Assembly (NCBI GenBank): GCA_977017575.1
Contig: CDRNVI010000026.1
Span: 124,001 to 188,000, forward strand
Direction: 5' to 3'
Length of the DNA stretch: 64,000 nucleotides
DNA from: Paramoeba atlantica
Lineage: Eukaryota; Discosea
Shown here: in pieces, positions 32,394-41,437 of the stretch
How the letters are laid out: every line of letters begins with the position of its first letter
Numbering within the stretch: the first letter of the stretch is position 1
Position numbers and translations under genes: made by a program
Notes under the pieces: model-generated
The model's database searches: none
What the model was told of the DNA's origin: nothing
Seen by the model: the letters and a program-made list of their open reading frames with translations, nothing else

Positions 32394-33710
32394 CACGAAT
32401 AAAGCACCCCCCTTTATTTTTTGCGTGCGGGGACCCATGGGGGTTGCAGCACCACTTTATCGTCCAGAATTTTGAGATCTGCACGTTCCCGTGGTTTTTA
32501 GCTTCATTTAAAACTTTTAAAAAAATCAGTTTCAGAAATATTTTCTTTCTAAAATTTCATGGTAAAATCCAAGTACCGTCCCCCAAAGGGGGGGATGACC
32601 CCTATAGGTAAGACATTATTGCGCCTGAGGTTCGAGGACGGTGTCCCAAAGAAGCAACTTGCACGAGAATTTAATATTTCTGTAAAATATGTGAGGCAAT
32701 ATCTGAAAGCAAAAGAAACCAATAAAACCAAAATATTTACACCGAAAAAAAATATCTTACGTCGCAGAAAAAAAATAGTAACCATTATTTCACCAAAAGA
32801 CCTTGCTGGAGTGCCGAAACACAGCAGCGCTAGATGCATTGCGGGGAGATTGAGTAAAAAGGGGGTACATGTCACAAAACGCACTGTTCAACGTGACTTA
32901 AAAGCAATGAAATATACTTATTCCCCACGCCCGGTTACTATGGCGTTGACCGAACGTCAGAAGGCTAAAAGGGTTGAGTTTGCCTTTGCATGGAATGGGG
33001 ATTCACGCATAATTGTATTTTCTGATGAAAAAATCTTTGATACTAATGATATGCGTAAAAAAATGTGGGTTGCCCCGGGCGAAAAGGCTACTCCAAGGCA
33101 GAAAATGCGTTGGGCCCCAAAGTGCCATGTGTGGGGTGCCATTGGAGTTGGGTGGCGTTATCTAGCTATTCTTCCCAATGACAGCTCAATTACGAGCGAA
33201 ACGTATATTAAAACCCTGCGTAAGACTCCTTTCCCCCGTAATTTTATTTTTCAACAAGATGGAGCAGGCGCACACACTGCAAAAATGACAAAGTCTTATC
33301 TTTTTGAATCAGAAATTCAGTATATCAAAAATTGGCCTGCCAACTCACCTGACCTCAATCCTATAGAAAATGTATGGGAAATGATACAGCAACGAGTATG
33401 TGGAATGAACCCCTCGAGTACTACTTCGCTTATTAGGTGTGTAAAAAAAGCATTTAAAGAAATCCCCCGAAGGGAAATAAATAAAACTGTTTTAAGCTTC
33501 GATCGTCGACTAGAAGCCTGCGTAAAGTGCAAGGGAGAAAAAGTGAAAAAGTGGTAATCGTCTACTTATATTTTACCTTATTCACCCCAGGACAATTTTA
33601 CAAGGTGCGCAAAGTCTATTCACTGAGATCTGCAAAATGCCACAAGAATTAGCTCAAACGGACTTACCATACAAATTTTAGAGGGGGGTGCTTTATTGTG
33701 TCGAGGGGGT
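32394..33710 (+). mobile_element. Intact Tc1/mariner-type element (DD35E)
   Basis: The 28-30-bp terminal inverted repeats start AACCCCTCGACAC and ACCCCCTCGACAC and continue to AATAAAGCACCCCCC. TA lies at 32392-32393 and 33711-33712. The element is 1317 bp and contains one transposase ORF with no interruption. It sits inside a word array; joining the flanks at TA restores a CACCTTTATATTGCAT word. Confidence 0.92.
32559..33557 (+). CDS. Tc1/mariner-family transposase, intact
   Basis: A 332-residue protein from an ATG at 32559. Residues 1-55 form a helix-turn-helix domain (KKQLAREFNISVKYVRQYL), followed by a second DNA-binding helix region (VTKRTVQRDLKAM near 110) and the catalytic domain: IVFSDEKIFD (first Asp), FQQDGAGAHT (second Asp) and SPDLNPIENVW (Glu), spaced 35 residues after the second Asp. 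Length fits Tc1-type enzymes. With complete terminal repeats around it, it may be an active or recently active element. The closest relative in the window is the copy at 55130-56032. Confidence 0.92.
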   Translation: MVKSKYRPPKGGMTPIGKTLLRLRFEDGVPKKQLAREFNISVKYVRQYLKAKETNKTKIFTPKKNILRRRKKIVTIISPKDLAGVPKHSSARCIAGRLSKKGVHVTKRTVQRDLKAMKYTYSPRPVTMALTERQKAKRVEFAFAWNGDSRIIVFSDEKIFDTNDMRKKMWVAPGEKATPRQKMRWAPKCHVWGAIGVGWRYLAILPNDSSITSETYIKTLRKTPFPRNFIFQQDGAGAHTAKMTKSYLFESEIQYIKNWPANSPDLNPIENVWEMIQQRVCGMNPSSTTSLIRCVKKAFKEIPRREINKTVLSFDRRLEACVKCKGEKVKKW

Positions 33711-33812
33711 TATATTGCATAATCACCTTGATATTGCATAGTGCACCTTCATATTGCATAATCACCTTTATATTGCATAATCACCTTTATATTGCATAAT
33801 CACCTTTATATC

Positions 33813-34592
33813 GTCGCTCGCGCGACCCCCGCTAAATAGGGGGGGAAGGTGGTAGTTGTGGGGTATGGAGGCCTCTCGCAACTCGGGGCCTCACCGGGAG
33901 CAAAGGTGAATTTATTAGCCGGTTTATTTCGCAGACGGGTAAACAAGGTCTAGGTTCATTGGCCCGGCCGGCCCCTCCGTGCGTTCGGCCTCTCATTTCC
34001 CCCAAAACAGCTACCACCTTCCCCCCATTTATCTGGGGTCGCTCGCGCGACCCCCGCTAAATAGGGGGGGAAGGTGGTAGTTGTGGGGTATGGAGGCCTC
34101 TCGCAACTCGGGGCCTCACCGGGAGCAAAGGTGAATTTATTAGCCGGTTTATTTCGCAGACGGGTAAACAAGGTCTAGGTTCATTGGCCCGGCCGGCCCC
34201 TCCGTGCGTTCGGCCTCTCATTTCCCCCAAAACAGCTACCACCTTCCCCCCATTTATCTGGGGTCGCTCGCGCGACCCCCGCTAAATAGGGCGGGAAGGT
34301 GGTAGTTGTGGGGTACGGAGGCCTCTCGCAACTCCGGGGCCTCACCGGGAGCAAAGGTGAATTTATTAGCCGGTTTATTTCGCAGACGGGTAAACAAGGT
34401 CTAGGTTCATTGGCCCGGCCGGCCCCTCCGTGCGTTCGGCCTCTCATTTCCCCCAAAACAGCTACCACCTTCCCCCCATTTATCTGGGGTCGCTCGCGCG
34501 ACCCCCGCTAAATAGGGGGGGAAGGTGGTAGTTGTGGGGTATGGAGGACTCTCGCAACTCCGGGGCCTCACCGGGAGGAAAAGTGAATTTAT
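33813..34592. repeat. 225-bp GC-rich tandem repeat, about 3.4 units
   Basis: Units start near 33821, 34046, 34271 and 34497 (spacing 225-226 bp) and are nearly identical. Each contains CGCGACCCCCGCTAAATAGG, GGGAAGGTGGTAGTTG, CTCGGGGCCTCACCGGGAG, GGCCCGGCCGGCCCCTCC and the complement CTACCACCTTCCCCCC, so each unit can fold back on itself. Open frames of 60-95 codons recur in every unit, but this is a side effect of the repeat period being divisible by three. Diverged single copies occur at 11211-11500, 22535-22618 and 59300-59672, each beside a word array. Confidence 0.88.
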
Positions 34593-35067
34593 TTAATTCC
34601 ATTTTTTGGCAATGTTAAGAACCTAAAATTTCTAGTCAACCTCAAATTTCGCGAACACCAACCAAAAATGATCATATTTTTTAAGGCATCAATTTTTTTT
34701 TAATGGGTCAAAAAATTTTTAAGGGCTCGAAAAAAATTGAAGGGCTCGATTTTTTTTTCAAGTTTTATGCCAGATAAAGGTGCAGAATTTATGCAATATA
34801 AAGGTGCAGCTTAATAAGCCATATAAAAGTGCATTATGCAATATAAAGGTGAATTGTGCAATATAAAGGTGAATTATGCCAGGGTTCGCAGAAACTATAA
34901 AACTATCAATATAGTACTATATAGTTACTGTAAACATTTTTCGAAAACTATAAAAAACTATATTTTTTTGTTTCACATTTTAGGCACTCCGAAGCTCACC
35001 AACACGCCATAAATACACGGCAAATTCATTTGTGTACGATTTTTCTTATTTTTAAACCCGAAAATTG

Positions 35068-35307
35068 ATGCCCGAAATTAAAGTTACGAGGGGTAGTTTC
35101 TGCAAAGATTATTTTATTGAACTGCTGCACACGGAGGGAAGTAAACAAGCGGTTGAATGTAACTTGTGTCAGGAGGGGACGTACCCCAGTCCCATCGCGT
35201 GGCCTTGGCAGATTGCATTGTGCGAATCTTGCTTCCCGAACATCTTCTCACTGCATCGCTGTCGCCGCGCGTTGGCTGGAGCCACCGACGTTATGTCTTG
35301 GGACTGA
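35068..35307 (+). CDS. Short ORF with Cys pairs, possible relic of hAT N-terminus
   Basis: 79 codons from an ATG: MPEIKVTRGSFCKDYFIELL, then CNLC and, 17 residues on, CESC. The spacing suggests a zinc-binding module, and FCKDYF followed by Cys pairs is reminiscent of BED fingers at the start of hAT transposases. In the copy at 12058 the same frame has a TGA in place of a Trp codon. It may bind the element's ends, or be only a leftover of a deleted transposase. Confidence 0.4.
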   Translation: MPEIKVTRGSFCKDYFIELLHTEGSKQAVECNLCQEGTYPSPIAWPWQIALCESCFPNIFSLHRCRRALAGATDVMSWD

Positions 35308-35521
35308 ACAACTGCTGCTCACAATTCTATGAGTTTGAATAAATACAATCATATGAGTCTGAATAAATTACGCGGTGTGTTGTCGAGTGGAGAGTTTGTA
35401 CTTCCTATCGTCACTCCTTTCGCATGCGTTTCATTGCTATTTCCGAGGAAATGACACACTAGTTGATGATATTTTTCGGCGGTGATGGAATCGCGGGGAA
35501 GAGGGAGGATGTTTCGATAGC

Positions 35522-35728
35522 TATGTAACCCAGGATAAAGTGGACGAGGGAGGTTTTAAAAGCACCTTTAAACCACCACAAAAATGGAATGATTTCTCCC
35601 GGTTTGTAAAGGATTCCGACGTGCCAAAAGAATCTTTAAGGGACATACCCTTCCATTTTTATGGTGGTTTGCCAAAGGTGCTTTTAGTATCTCCCTCGTC
35701 CACTTTAGCTTGGGTTACATTTTTTTCA
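35522..35728. mobile_element. MITE with AACCCAGG(C/A)TAAAGTGGACG ends
   Basis: The inverted ends TGTAACCCAGGATAAAGTGG (left) and CCACTTTAGCTTGGGTTACA (right) enclose sequence that is itself partly inverted (GGTTTTAAAAGCACCTTT / AAAGGTGCTTTTAG). Same family as 46974-47160, with relics at 7222-7290 and 13040-13098. It is nested in the hAT element. Confidence 0.8.
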
Positions 35729-35995
35729 GAATTTCTTGTCATATTATACGTATGTAAGCGTGTAAGAACGCATGTAGAGGCGTGTGTATGTCCTTCACAA
35801 GCGGAGAGGACTCAAAAAATATCACTTGTAAAGTGAAAAAAACTTTATAGTTTTCTTATAGTTTTATAGTAAAATATAGTACATATAGTACTATATATTA
35901 ACTATATTCAATGAAAAAAACTATATTTTACTATATTATAGTTTCTGCGAACCCTGAATTATGCAATATATAGGTGCAGCTTAGTATGCAATATA

Positions 35996-37460
35996 TATGG
36001 GTGGGCACCTTCAGAGTGGGGGGGTCTAAAATTCGTAAAACTTGTTCAATTTTGGAAAGTAATAGCGCATTCGAGAGCTCTCAAATAGTCTGGTGTAATC
36101 GTAAAAAGCACTCTGCGAAAGTTTACGGGAATCAAAGAAAGCTAGAATGGTCCCAAACACGAATTGCAACTTTATTTTTTAAGCGAAAAAGTCCTTTTTT
36201 TCCAAAAAAAAAAGGTTTGAAGTGCCTCGTATGCACTCTCGATAGAAGAGAGGAGATCTGCGCGATTGCGTGGTCGCATGCGATCCTTGTGCTGATCCAT
36301 GATATTCCACAAGTTTTCGATGGGGTTGAGATCCGGCGACTTTGCGGGCCAGGGGAGCGTTCGCACGTTTTGCTGCTGAAAAGTACGCCTTGCCAAGTTG
36401 TGCGCAGGGCAATTGTCCATAGCAACAACTGCACGGTGCCTGTGTAGGTAGTTCAAAAGACCATTACGCTTGGTCATGGCAGCTTCGAAAACAGCCCCGT
36501 TCACAGTAACTCTATTTCCCTGCTCATCTCTATTAGGAAAAATGTGCAGATGAAATCCATGCTTTATGCTTACCCCCATCCACACCATTATACCATCGCC
36601 CCCTACCCACGCTTCCAGCTCACCTAGCTGCTCTTTTACAGGGTCGGACCGTCGGCAAAGGTAGGTGTTTTTGGTAGACTTCTTGCAGGTAAACTTTTTC
36701 TCATCACACCAAATAATATTATCAAGCTGGTGTTCGCTCCAACCCGACATGTCCTTACAGAATCGGACTCTAACGTCTTTATGCTGTTGGGTTAGTCGTG
36801 GTTTACGCTGAACTACGCGGAGGATAATATCGGGCTTCAAAGCTCGATCCAAAGTGCGTCTGGAACACTGAAACCCTCTGGATAGAAGTTCGCGATGTAG
36901 AGCGCACCATGATTCCACACCATAAGGAAGATCCCGTGTACCCTCATCTACTATGCGGAGTGCTTCTCCGATAAACAGTGATGTCCTAACTGTAAAATTC
37001 AGAAGTCTGGGAATGCTTTCGACATCACCAGTTTCGCTGTAACGAATGACCCATCGCTTCACAGTGCTCTTCGCTACTTCAAAGTGGCGTGCTGTAGCAT
37101 TGTAGGACCCAGAACGAAAGTAATGGTCTACGAGAAGCATGCGATGCGACGGCCTTACCTTCCCAGGTGGTGAATAAGCATCTCTCTGGAAGGGAAACCG
37201 TGATGTTCGCGATCGTACACGTTTCTGAGGCATTAACGGCGCAAAAAAACTAAAAAAAGCCAAAAAAACTGAAAAATTGCATCTTCGGGGAAAAATAAAT
37301 TCCGTGTTTTTCTATCATTTATCTCGAATGTCTAAAAACGGGAAACGGATGTTGCCATTACACCAGACTATTTGAGAGCTCTCGAATGCGCTATTACTTT
37401 CCAAAATTGGTCAAGTTTTACGAATTTTAGACCCCCCCACTCTGAAGGCGCCCACCCCTG
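35996..37460 (-). mobile_element. Tc1/mariner-type element with ~100-bp terminal repeats (DD32E)
   Basis: Long inverted ends: TTCAGAGTGGGGGGGTCTAA, then ATTCGTAAAACTTG, then GCGCATTCGAGAGCTCTCAA, each matched at the opposite end; the last bases are CAGGGGTGGGCGCC on the right and TATGGGTGGGCACC on the left. TA flanks both ends. It is inserted in a word array of the foldback-like element. Relatives: the deletion derivative at 28453-29035 and a solo end at 45435-45495. Confidence 0.88.
36172..37233 (-). CDS. Tc1/mariner-family transposase (DD32E)
   Basis: 353 residues; the chosen start is the ATG at 37233 (MPQKRVRSRTSR), which aligns with the ATG of the derivative at 28839, rather than an upstream non-ATG codon. 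An HTH region (SHRMLLVDHYFRSGSYNATA) is followed by the catalytic domain: IIWCDEKKF, VVAMDNCPAHN and SPDLNPIENLW, with 32 residues between the second Asp and the Glu. The last dozen residues (FFFWKKRTFSLKK) do not match the longer tail of the 28-kb relative, so the C-terminus has probably been changed by a small indel. Confidence 0.85.
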   Translation of the reverse strand: MPQKRVRSRTSRFPFQRDAYSPPGKVRPSHRMLLVDHYFRSGSYNATARHFEVAKSTVKRWVIRYSETGDVESIPRLLNFTVRTSLFIGEALRIVDEGTRDLPYGVESWCALHRELLSRGFQCSRRTLDRALKPDIILRVVQRKPRLTQQHKDVRVRFCKDMSGWSEHQLDNIIWCDEKKFTCKKSTKNTYLCRRSDPVKEQLGELEAWVGGDGIMVWMGVSIKHGFHLHIFPNRDEQGNRVTVNGAVFEAAMTKRNGLLNYLHRHRAVVAMDNCPAHNLARRTFQQQNVRTLPWPAKSPDLNPIENLWNIMDQHKDRMRPRNRADLLSSIESAYEALQTFFFWKKRTFSLKK

Positions 37461-37499
37461 TAAGTGGCCACTTTTTATGCCAGATAAAGGTGCGAGTGG

Positions 37500-38540
37500 G
37501 CCTTCGTTCTGGTGTAGGAATGATGCAATTTGAAATTCTCTGTTCTACGGGGGTTGGTTGCGGAGCTCCTATTGCAATACGAAGAGACGTGCGTTCTTCG
37601 CTCTGCTCCGAGACACTCAGATATGTGCCGATGAAGTTCCTGTTGTAGACTCATTCTCCTCCGTTGGCTGTGAATTCGTCTGTGTGTCTCCGCGTCTGCT
37701 TACGCGAGATCGCTTTCCCATAAAGCAAAAAGAGAAATGAAAGTCAGGAAAGAATGTAATCAGATGAAATACTATATTAAATTTGACTAGTTTCGTTTGG
37801 TAAGTACATATTATGATTATTTTGCTTTGCACCTGTTGCAAAACGGGTTACCAAAAAAGTGTGCAAGTGGCTAACTTACACGTGTACGTACACACTTACA
37901 CGCGGAAGGTATGTTCGTAGATAACGGTGTGCACCTTGAGACAAGAAGCGGAAACAGACGTGGAACGAGACGGTGATGCAAGATTTTGACTGAGCAGTTT
38001 CTTGGGACCAGCCGGTAATAAGAGATGAAAAATCTTCAGTGGTGTCACTTTAGTCGGTGCTATAACCGGACGAGCAAGAAATTTCATCGTCCGGATCCCA
38101 AGCGGAATCATCACCCATTGAGCCCGTGGTGATGTCTGAAGTAGCGAATAAGCAAGAATGTTCGGGTGATCCCCTAGCCGAGAAATCGGACTCACTATCC
38201 AGCTTAAAGCTAATACTCATGGAGGTGTAATGTTGGCTAAAAAGAAAAAAATCTATAAAAAATGTGATCAAGTAGCAAAGCAGAGCTAAATTATGTATTA
38301 TTAACGGACTAAGCACGTGATGCGTAAACCAAAAACTTTGCGTAATTTTGCACTACATATTACAAGAATACGAGAAACCTAGAAAAAACTGCATCTGAAA
38401 AACTCATTTTATACTTCCTAAAAGTTTGTTGCAAGGATTCGAAACGGGACTGTAAAATCCAATACAAGTGGGATCTTGCCAGGAGAAATGTTTCAAAAGT
38501 TAAAAAAACTTTAGAGGGACTCTGCAATATTCCTATACCT
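37500..38540. other. Decayed sequence, possible relic of the Ser-rich Tc1 family
   Basis: No intact gene. On the minus strand 38316-38050 gives a frame with SFKLDSESDFSARGSPEHS and GDDSAWDPDDEISCSSGY, which resembles in composition the acidic, serine-rich start of the transposase at 15706-17871 (SDENDSDWNPSDEMDSD). The match is suggestive only. A single inverted GTATAGGAATATTGCATAA-type word lies at 38525-38546. Confidence 0.35.
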
Positions 38541-38564
38541 TATGCAATACAGGGGGGAAATTAA

Positions 38565-38630
38565 GTTACTGTACCCCCCCGTTTATATAGCCTCGCTTTT
38601 GCTCAAATGAACCTATAAAGGGGGGGCGAT
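38565..38630. repeat. C-run hairpin, MITE-like
   Basis: CCCCCCGTTTATATAG and TATAAAGGGGGG form a short inverted pair separated by about 30 bases. It resembles the other C-run hairpins (2208, 40345). Confidence 0.5.
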
Positions 38631-38934
38631 TAAAAGTTGGCACGGAAATCACCCTACATTTCATAGCTTGGACTAGTAAACTAGTAATTACTATAGTAAT
38701 TACTAAAGTTACTACTTAAAAAGTAGGAATTACTACTTTTTTTCCCTTAAGACTAGCTTAGACCAAGTAGTTAATTATTGATCTTCCAGCTTTGTACAGG
38801 GGTGTGGCATTACTTTTGGGGCCTTTAGACGAGATAATAGAAGCTTATACTACAAGAATGTTATCATATTGTGTGTCTTCACACGTAAATTTTGCGTACA
38901 ATGTATATTTAATGCGAAGAAAATAGGGGGAGGG

Positions 38935-39030
38935 GGGGCGTTCGATGAATGGTCATGGAACGGGCAGTCCGTTCGATGAATATTCATCGAACAGGACGTC
39001 CTGTTCGATGAACGAATTTTCGCTCCTGAA
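38935..39030. repeat. Stacked short palindromes
   Basis: GTTCGATGAAT and its complement recur several times, including the perfect palindrome TTCGATGAATATTCATCGAA (38972-38991) and CAGGACGTCCTG (38993-39004). Function unknown; possibly the ends of a small MITE. Confidence 0.5.
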
Positions 39031-39090
39031 AATGCGAATTTTCGCTCAAACACCTTGATTCTCAGAAAAGCACGTTGTGGTGCGTCGAGA

Positions 39091-39117
39091 TGTACAGAAA
39101 CAGTATCTTTATCGCAA
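39091..39117 (-). other. Spliced-leader-like relic, minus strand
   Basis: The minus strand reads GCGATAAAGATAC, then TGTTTCTGTAC, against ACGATAAAGATACAGTTTCTGTAC at 59941. One base differs within this core. What follows (ATCTCGACGCACC) has no GT intron start, so it is not an SL RNA gene. Confidence 0.45.
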
Positions 39118-39314
39118 AAGGAATAATTCCCTGCATGGATGTTTGTTCAGCGCCCAGAACGATTCTTTTTTATTTCTTTTTTTGTTTTTTTTTTGTTTTT
39201 TTCAGCCAGTCAGGTTTAGTCCTGAGTCCCAGCAAAACAATTTTGAAAACGGAAACCTATGTAATATAATGTCAAGTTGACGACGCCTCGTATTTCGTCT
39301 CTTCATCGGTCTTC

Positions 39315-39597
39315 CTGCCCCTTTCTTATGTGTGTACATTTTTATAAATACTGTCCCCCCTCCCCTTAAGCGCAAAGTGCCCCTTTCTTATGTGTGTACA
39401 TTTTTATAAATACTGTCCCCCCTCCCCTTAAGCGCACCCGGTCAGACCCCCCCGTTTAAGCACACATAGAGTTGAGGTGCGGACTCCGGCGTCGCGAAGC
39501 GGCGCCAAATTGTTTTTTACGTACTGATTCAGACCCCCCGTTTAAGCGCACTTTTCACGGAAAACGAGGTGCGCTTAAAAGGGGGGGACAGTAACTT
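39315..39597. mobile_element. MITE with TACTGTCCCCCC ends and a 62-bp tandem duplication
   Basis: A 62-bp unit (CCCCTTTCTTATGTGTGTAC ... CCCTTAAGCGCA) is duplicated at 39318-39435. The inverted ends TACTGTCCCCCC...TTAAGCGCA and GTGCGCTTAAAAGGGGGG...ACAGTAA bound 39411-39595. Inside is GCGTCGCGAAGCGGCGCC, echoed at 43306-43325. No coding content. Confidence 0.65.
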
Positions 39598-39689
39598 CCA
39601 GTATCTGAGTACCGGCGTTGTGGGGTTCCCAACCAGCTGAATGTGTTGATAGGACCCTACGTCTTCCGGGCACCAGTAACGGTACCAAG

Positions 39690-39785
39690 CACGTCGCCCT
39701 GGAGAATTCCTGTTTCATTTCGGAAAGAATCCGTATTGCCGTACGGTGTTCGGACTATGCCTTGTAAATTGGAGCACTATGACGT
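39690..39785 (-). pseudogene. LINE reverse-transcriptase scrap
   Basis: The minus strand matches the RT segment at 1400-1500: YGNTDSF, then TGILQGDVLG. About 95 bp survive. It may belong to the same decayed LINE as the endonuclease piece at 40456-40890. Confidence 0.7.
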
Positions 39786-40345
39786 TTTTCACTCTTAAGT
39801 TAAGAGTCCGAGGGGTACCTCCTCGTGGGACCCCCTTGTGGTCTTTCCTGGCGCTGCTATCTTACCGATAGCACAGACGATTTTCAATAAAGAAAAAAAG
39901 GAAACCGGCAAAATTGAAATAGAAGAAGAGAAATATATGCGGATTTAGAGTCCAAATGTCCAAAGAGAGTGTGTGTCGACTTACATCTAAAATGGCATAC
40001 TGTGACCACACGGCTCGTCAGACCACACACCCCACAACTCCAGCACTTCTATCCGAATCTTTCCCTCCACCATCTGCGTGGACTCGTTGGGCTCGTCTTT
40101 CCAACGAAAAACCGCACGTACTCTTACCACTGGTCGTTCGCCTGTCGCAATCATCAAATTTTTTCTAACGACTGTAGACAACTGTTTTAAAGCTTGGGTG
40201 GGCAACGGCTCGGTAGGCGCGAGGTCGTCTGCACCTGGTGTTACACTTCAAGGGTTACGCAAGGATCCTCATCCGCCCTCGTGTCCACGTATTTTACAGT
40301 CTAGATTTTTTTGCCGTATTATGAGAAAAATTTCACACCCTTTTT
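39786..40345. other. No gene seen
   Basis: Unassigned sequence. An open frame of about 70 codons on each strand near 39970-40200 has no recognisable domain. Confidence 0.3.
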
Positions 40346-40412
40346 TCATCACCCCCCCCTATATTATGGACAAAAGCTGAAAAAGTGTCCATAATAAAGG
40401 GACACAGTAATA
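40345..40412. repeat. C-run hairpin, MITE-like
   Basis: CACCCCCCCCTATATTATGG and TCCATAATAAAGGGACACAG form an inverted pair around an 18-base loop. Counterpart of 2208-2268. Confidence 0.6.
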
Positions 40413-40455
40413 GCTCGCTGGAGGATCTCCGACCGCTCGAGACCGCGGAGGATAC

Positions 40456-40890
40456 TCAGCTGCCATGACCCTGTTCCGTATAATCCCGCATAGAGGCATA
40501 GATATTGAACAAAGTGCCGGTCACCTCCTCCAGGGGATACTCAGCTCCCATCACCCTATTGCTCACCATCCAAACTTTCTGAAACGCCTGCCGACCAACT
40601 ACATACACGGCGTGTATAGTCATGCCGTTATACGAACCACGTCCGTCGGTCGACTGCAGATAGAGGCGAAAGCACTCTCCTAGGATTTCAACTTTTCTGT
40701 AGAGGATTCCATCATGGTTCAACCTTCGTATTTTGCTTTCCAGAAAATTTGCCTCGTTTCCTGCAGGCACATAACACCAACCACCTTTTCGTGTGTGAAG
40801 GTAAGCACCTCATTCAGATGGGCGTTCGTCTTCCCCTTCTACAACCTATAGAAATTAAACGCTGTAACGTTTAATTCCTTGCGAACACGC
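40456..40890 (-). pseudogene. LINE AP-endonuclease fragment
   Basis: Reading the minus strand: ELNVTAFNF, then VVGVMCLQETRQ (metal-binding Glu), LYLQSTDGRGSYNGMTI, then VMGAEYPLEEVTGTLFNIYA. These match the endonuclease of the 24.9-29.3 kb LINE block by block. Stops and frame changes occur and the rest of the element is missing. Confidence 0.8.
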
Positions 40891-41139
40891 TTGCTCTGAT
40901 TGCGTCTAGAAATTTTGATACGCAAGGCACAGGTTTCGTCTTTTTGCATTTACACAACCGTCCCCTTTTCCGGTCCCCATCGCCGATCGTGTATTACCGC
41001 GATGATTCCTTCGAATAGGATTCCTTCGAATTCCACAAATTTTATTACGCACTTACGGGATAATAAGTCCCGTATAATAATAATAATATTATAGGGGACT
41101 ACAGGCTATAGTTCAAAGTTATCTCTGGCGATTTCAGAG

Positions 41140-41232
41140 TCGAAGTTTCAGACCCTCATATGATCTACCCGTGTCGTGTGGTTAAGGGCATTGTGAGGCA
41201 ACCTTGTTCACTATGCGTAAAACGCAATATGA
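41140..41232 (+). other. Retroposon 3'-tail-like sequence
   Basis: CTCATATGATCTACCCGTG and the next ~65 bases, ending GTAAAACGCAATATG, resemble 12835-12905 at the end of the leader-headed insertion. It is probably the 3' end of a similar retroposon. It lies about 200 bp before a host gene. Confidence 0.45.
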
Positions 41233-41394
41233 AAAAGAAAAGTACAATTTAATATTAATTTTTCTTTGAGGCGCGACAATCTTACACCATTGATTGTCAT
41301 GCATCCCTCTTTGGCGAAAAAGATTATGACTTAACAAATATATTGTAGCACTGTAATATTTTAATTTTTCACTGTACTTTTTGTTGCCTTAGTA

Positions 41395-41430
41395 CCTATC
41401 GTGTACTATAATTTCTTAATTGATTCTTAG
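41395..41430 (+). promoter_or_regulatory. Probable trans-splice acceptor
   Basis: A pyrimidine-rich stretch (TTTCTTAATTGATTCTTAG) ends in AG at 41429-41430, seven bases before the ATG of the next gene. This is the layout expected for spliced-leader addition in euglenozoans. Confidence 0.55.
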
Positions 41431-41437
41431 TCATCCG

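Larger units (their letters stand above)
34880..35956. mobile_element. Non-autonomous hAT element with 8-bp target duplication
   Basis: The ends are CAGGGTTCGCAGAAACTAT and its inverse, and AATTATGC is duplicated exactly at 34872-34879 and 35957-35964. An 8-bp duplication with CAGGG ends is typical of hAT. The sub-terminal parts are A/T repeats built from ATATAGTACTATATAG. Inside are a short ORF (35068-35307) and a nested MITE (35522-35728). A truncated sister copy lies at 11869-13100. Confidence 0.9.
32219..37494. mobile_element. Foldback-like element, subfamily CACCTTTATATTGCATAA, with three nested transposons
   Basis: The outer ends are inverted: CGCACCATTATCTTGCATAA at 32219 and the complement of CGCACCTTTATCTGGCATAA at 37475-37494, both continuing AAAGTGGC. 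The left array (32219-32393 and 33711-33812) has about thirteen words. The right array (34765-34879, 35957-35995, 37471-37494) has about seven inverted words. The left array is split by a Tc1 element at 32394-33710; the right array is split by a hAT element (34880-35956) and a second Tc1 element (35996-37460). The native interior is 33813-34765: the 225-bp tandem repeat plus A/T-rich sequence. No transposase gene belongs to the foldback element itself. Confidence 0.75.

Noticed and set aside
33832-34468. Conserved 61-95-residue ORFs repeated three times
   Set aside because: Identity follows from the tandem DNA repeat; composition is that of a GC-rich palindrome and there is no start context or domain.
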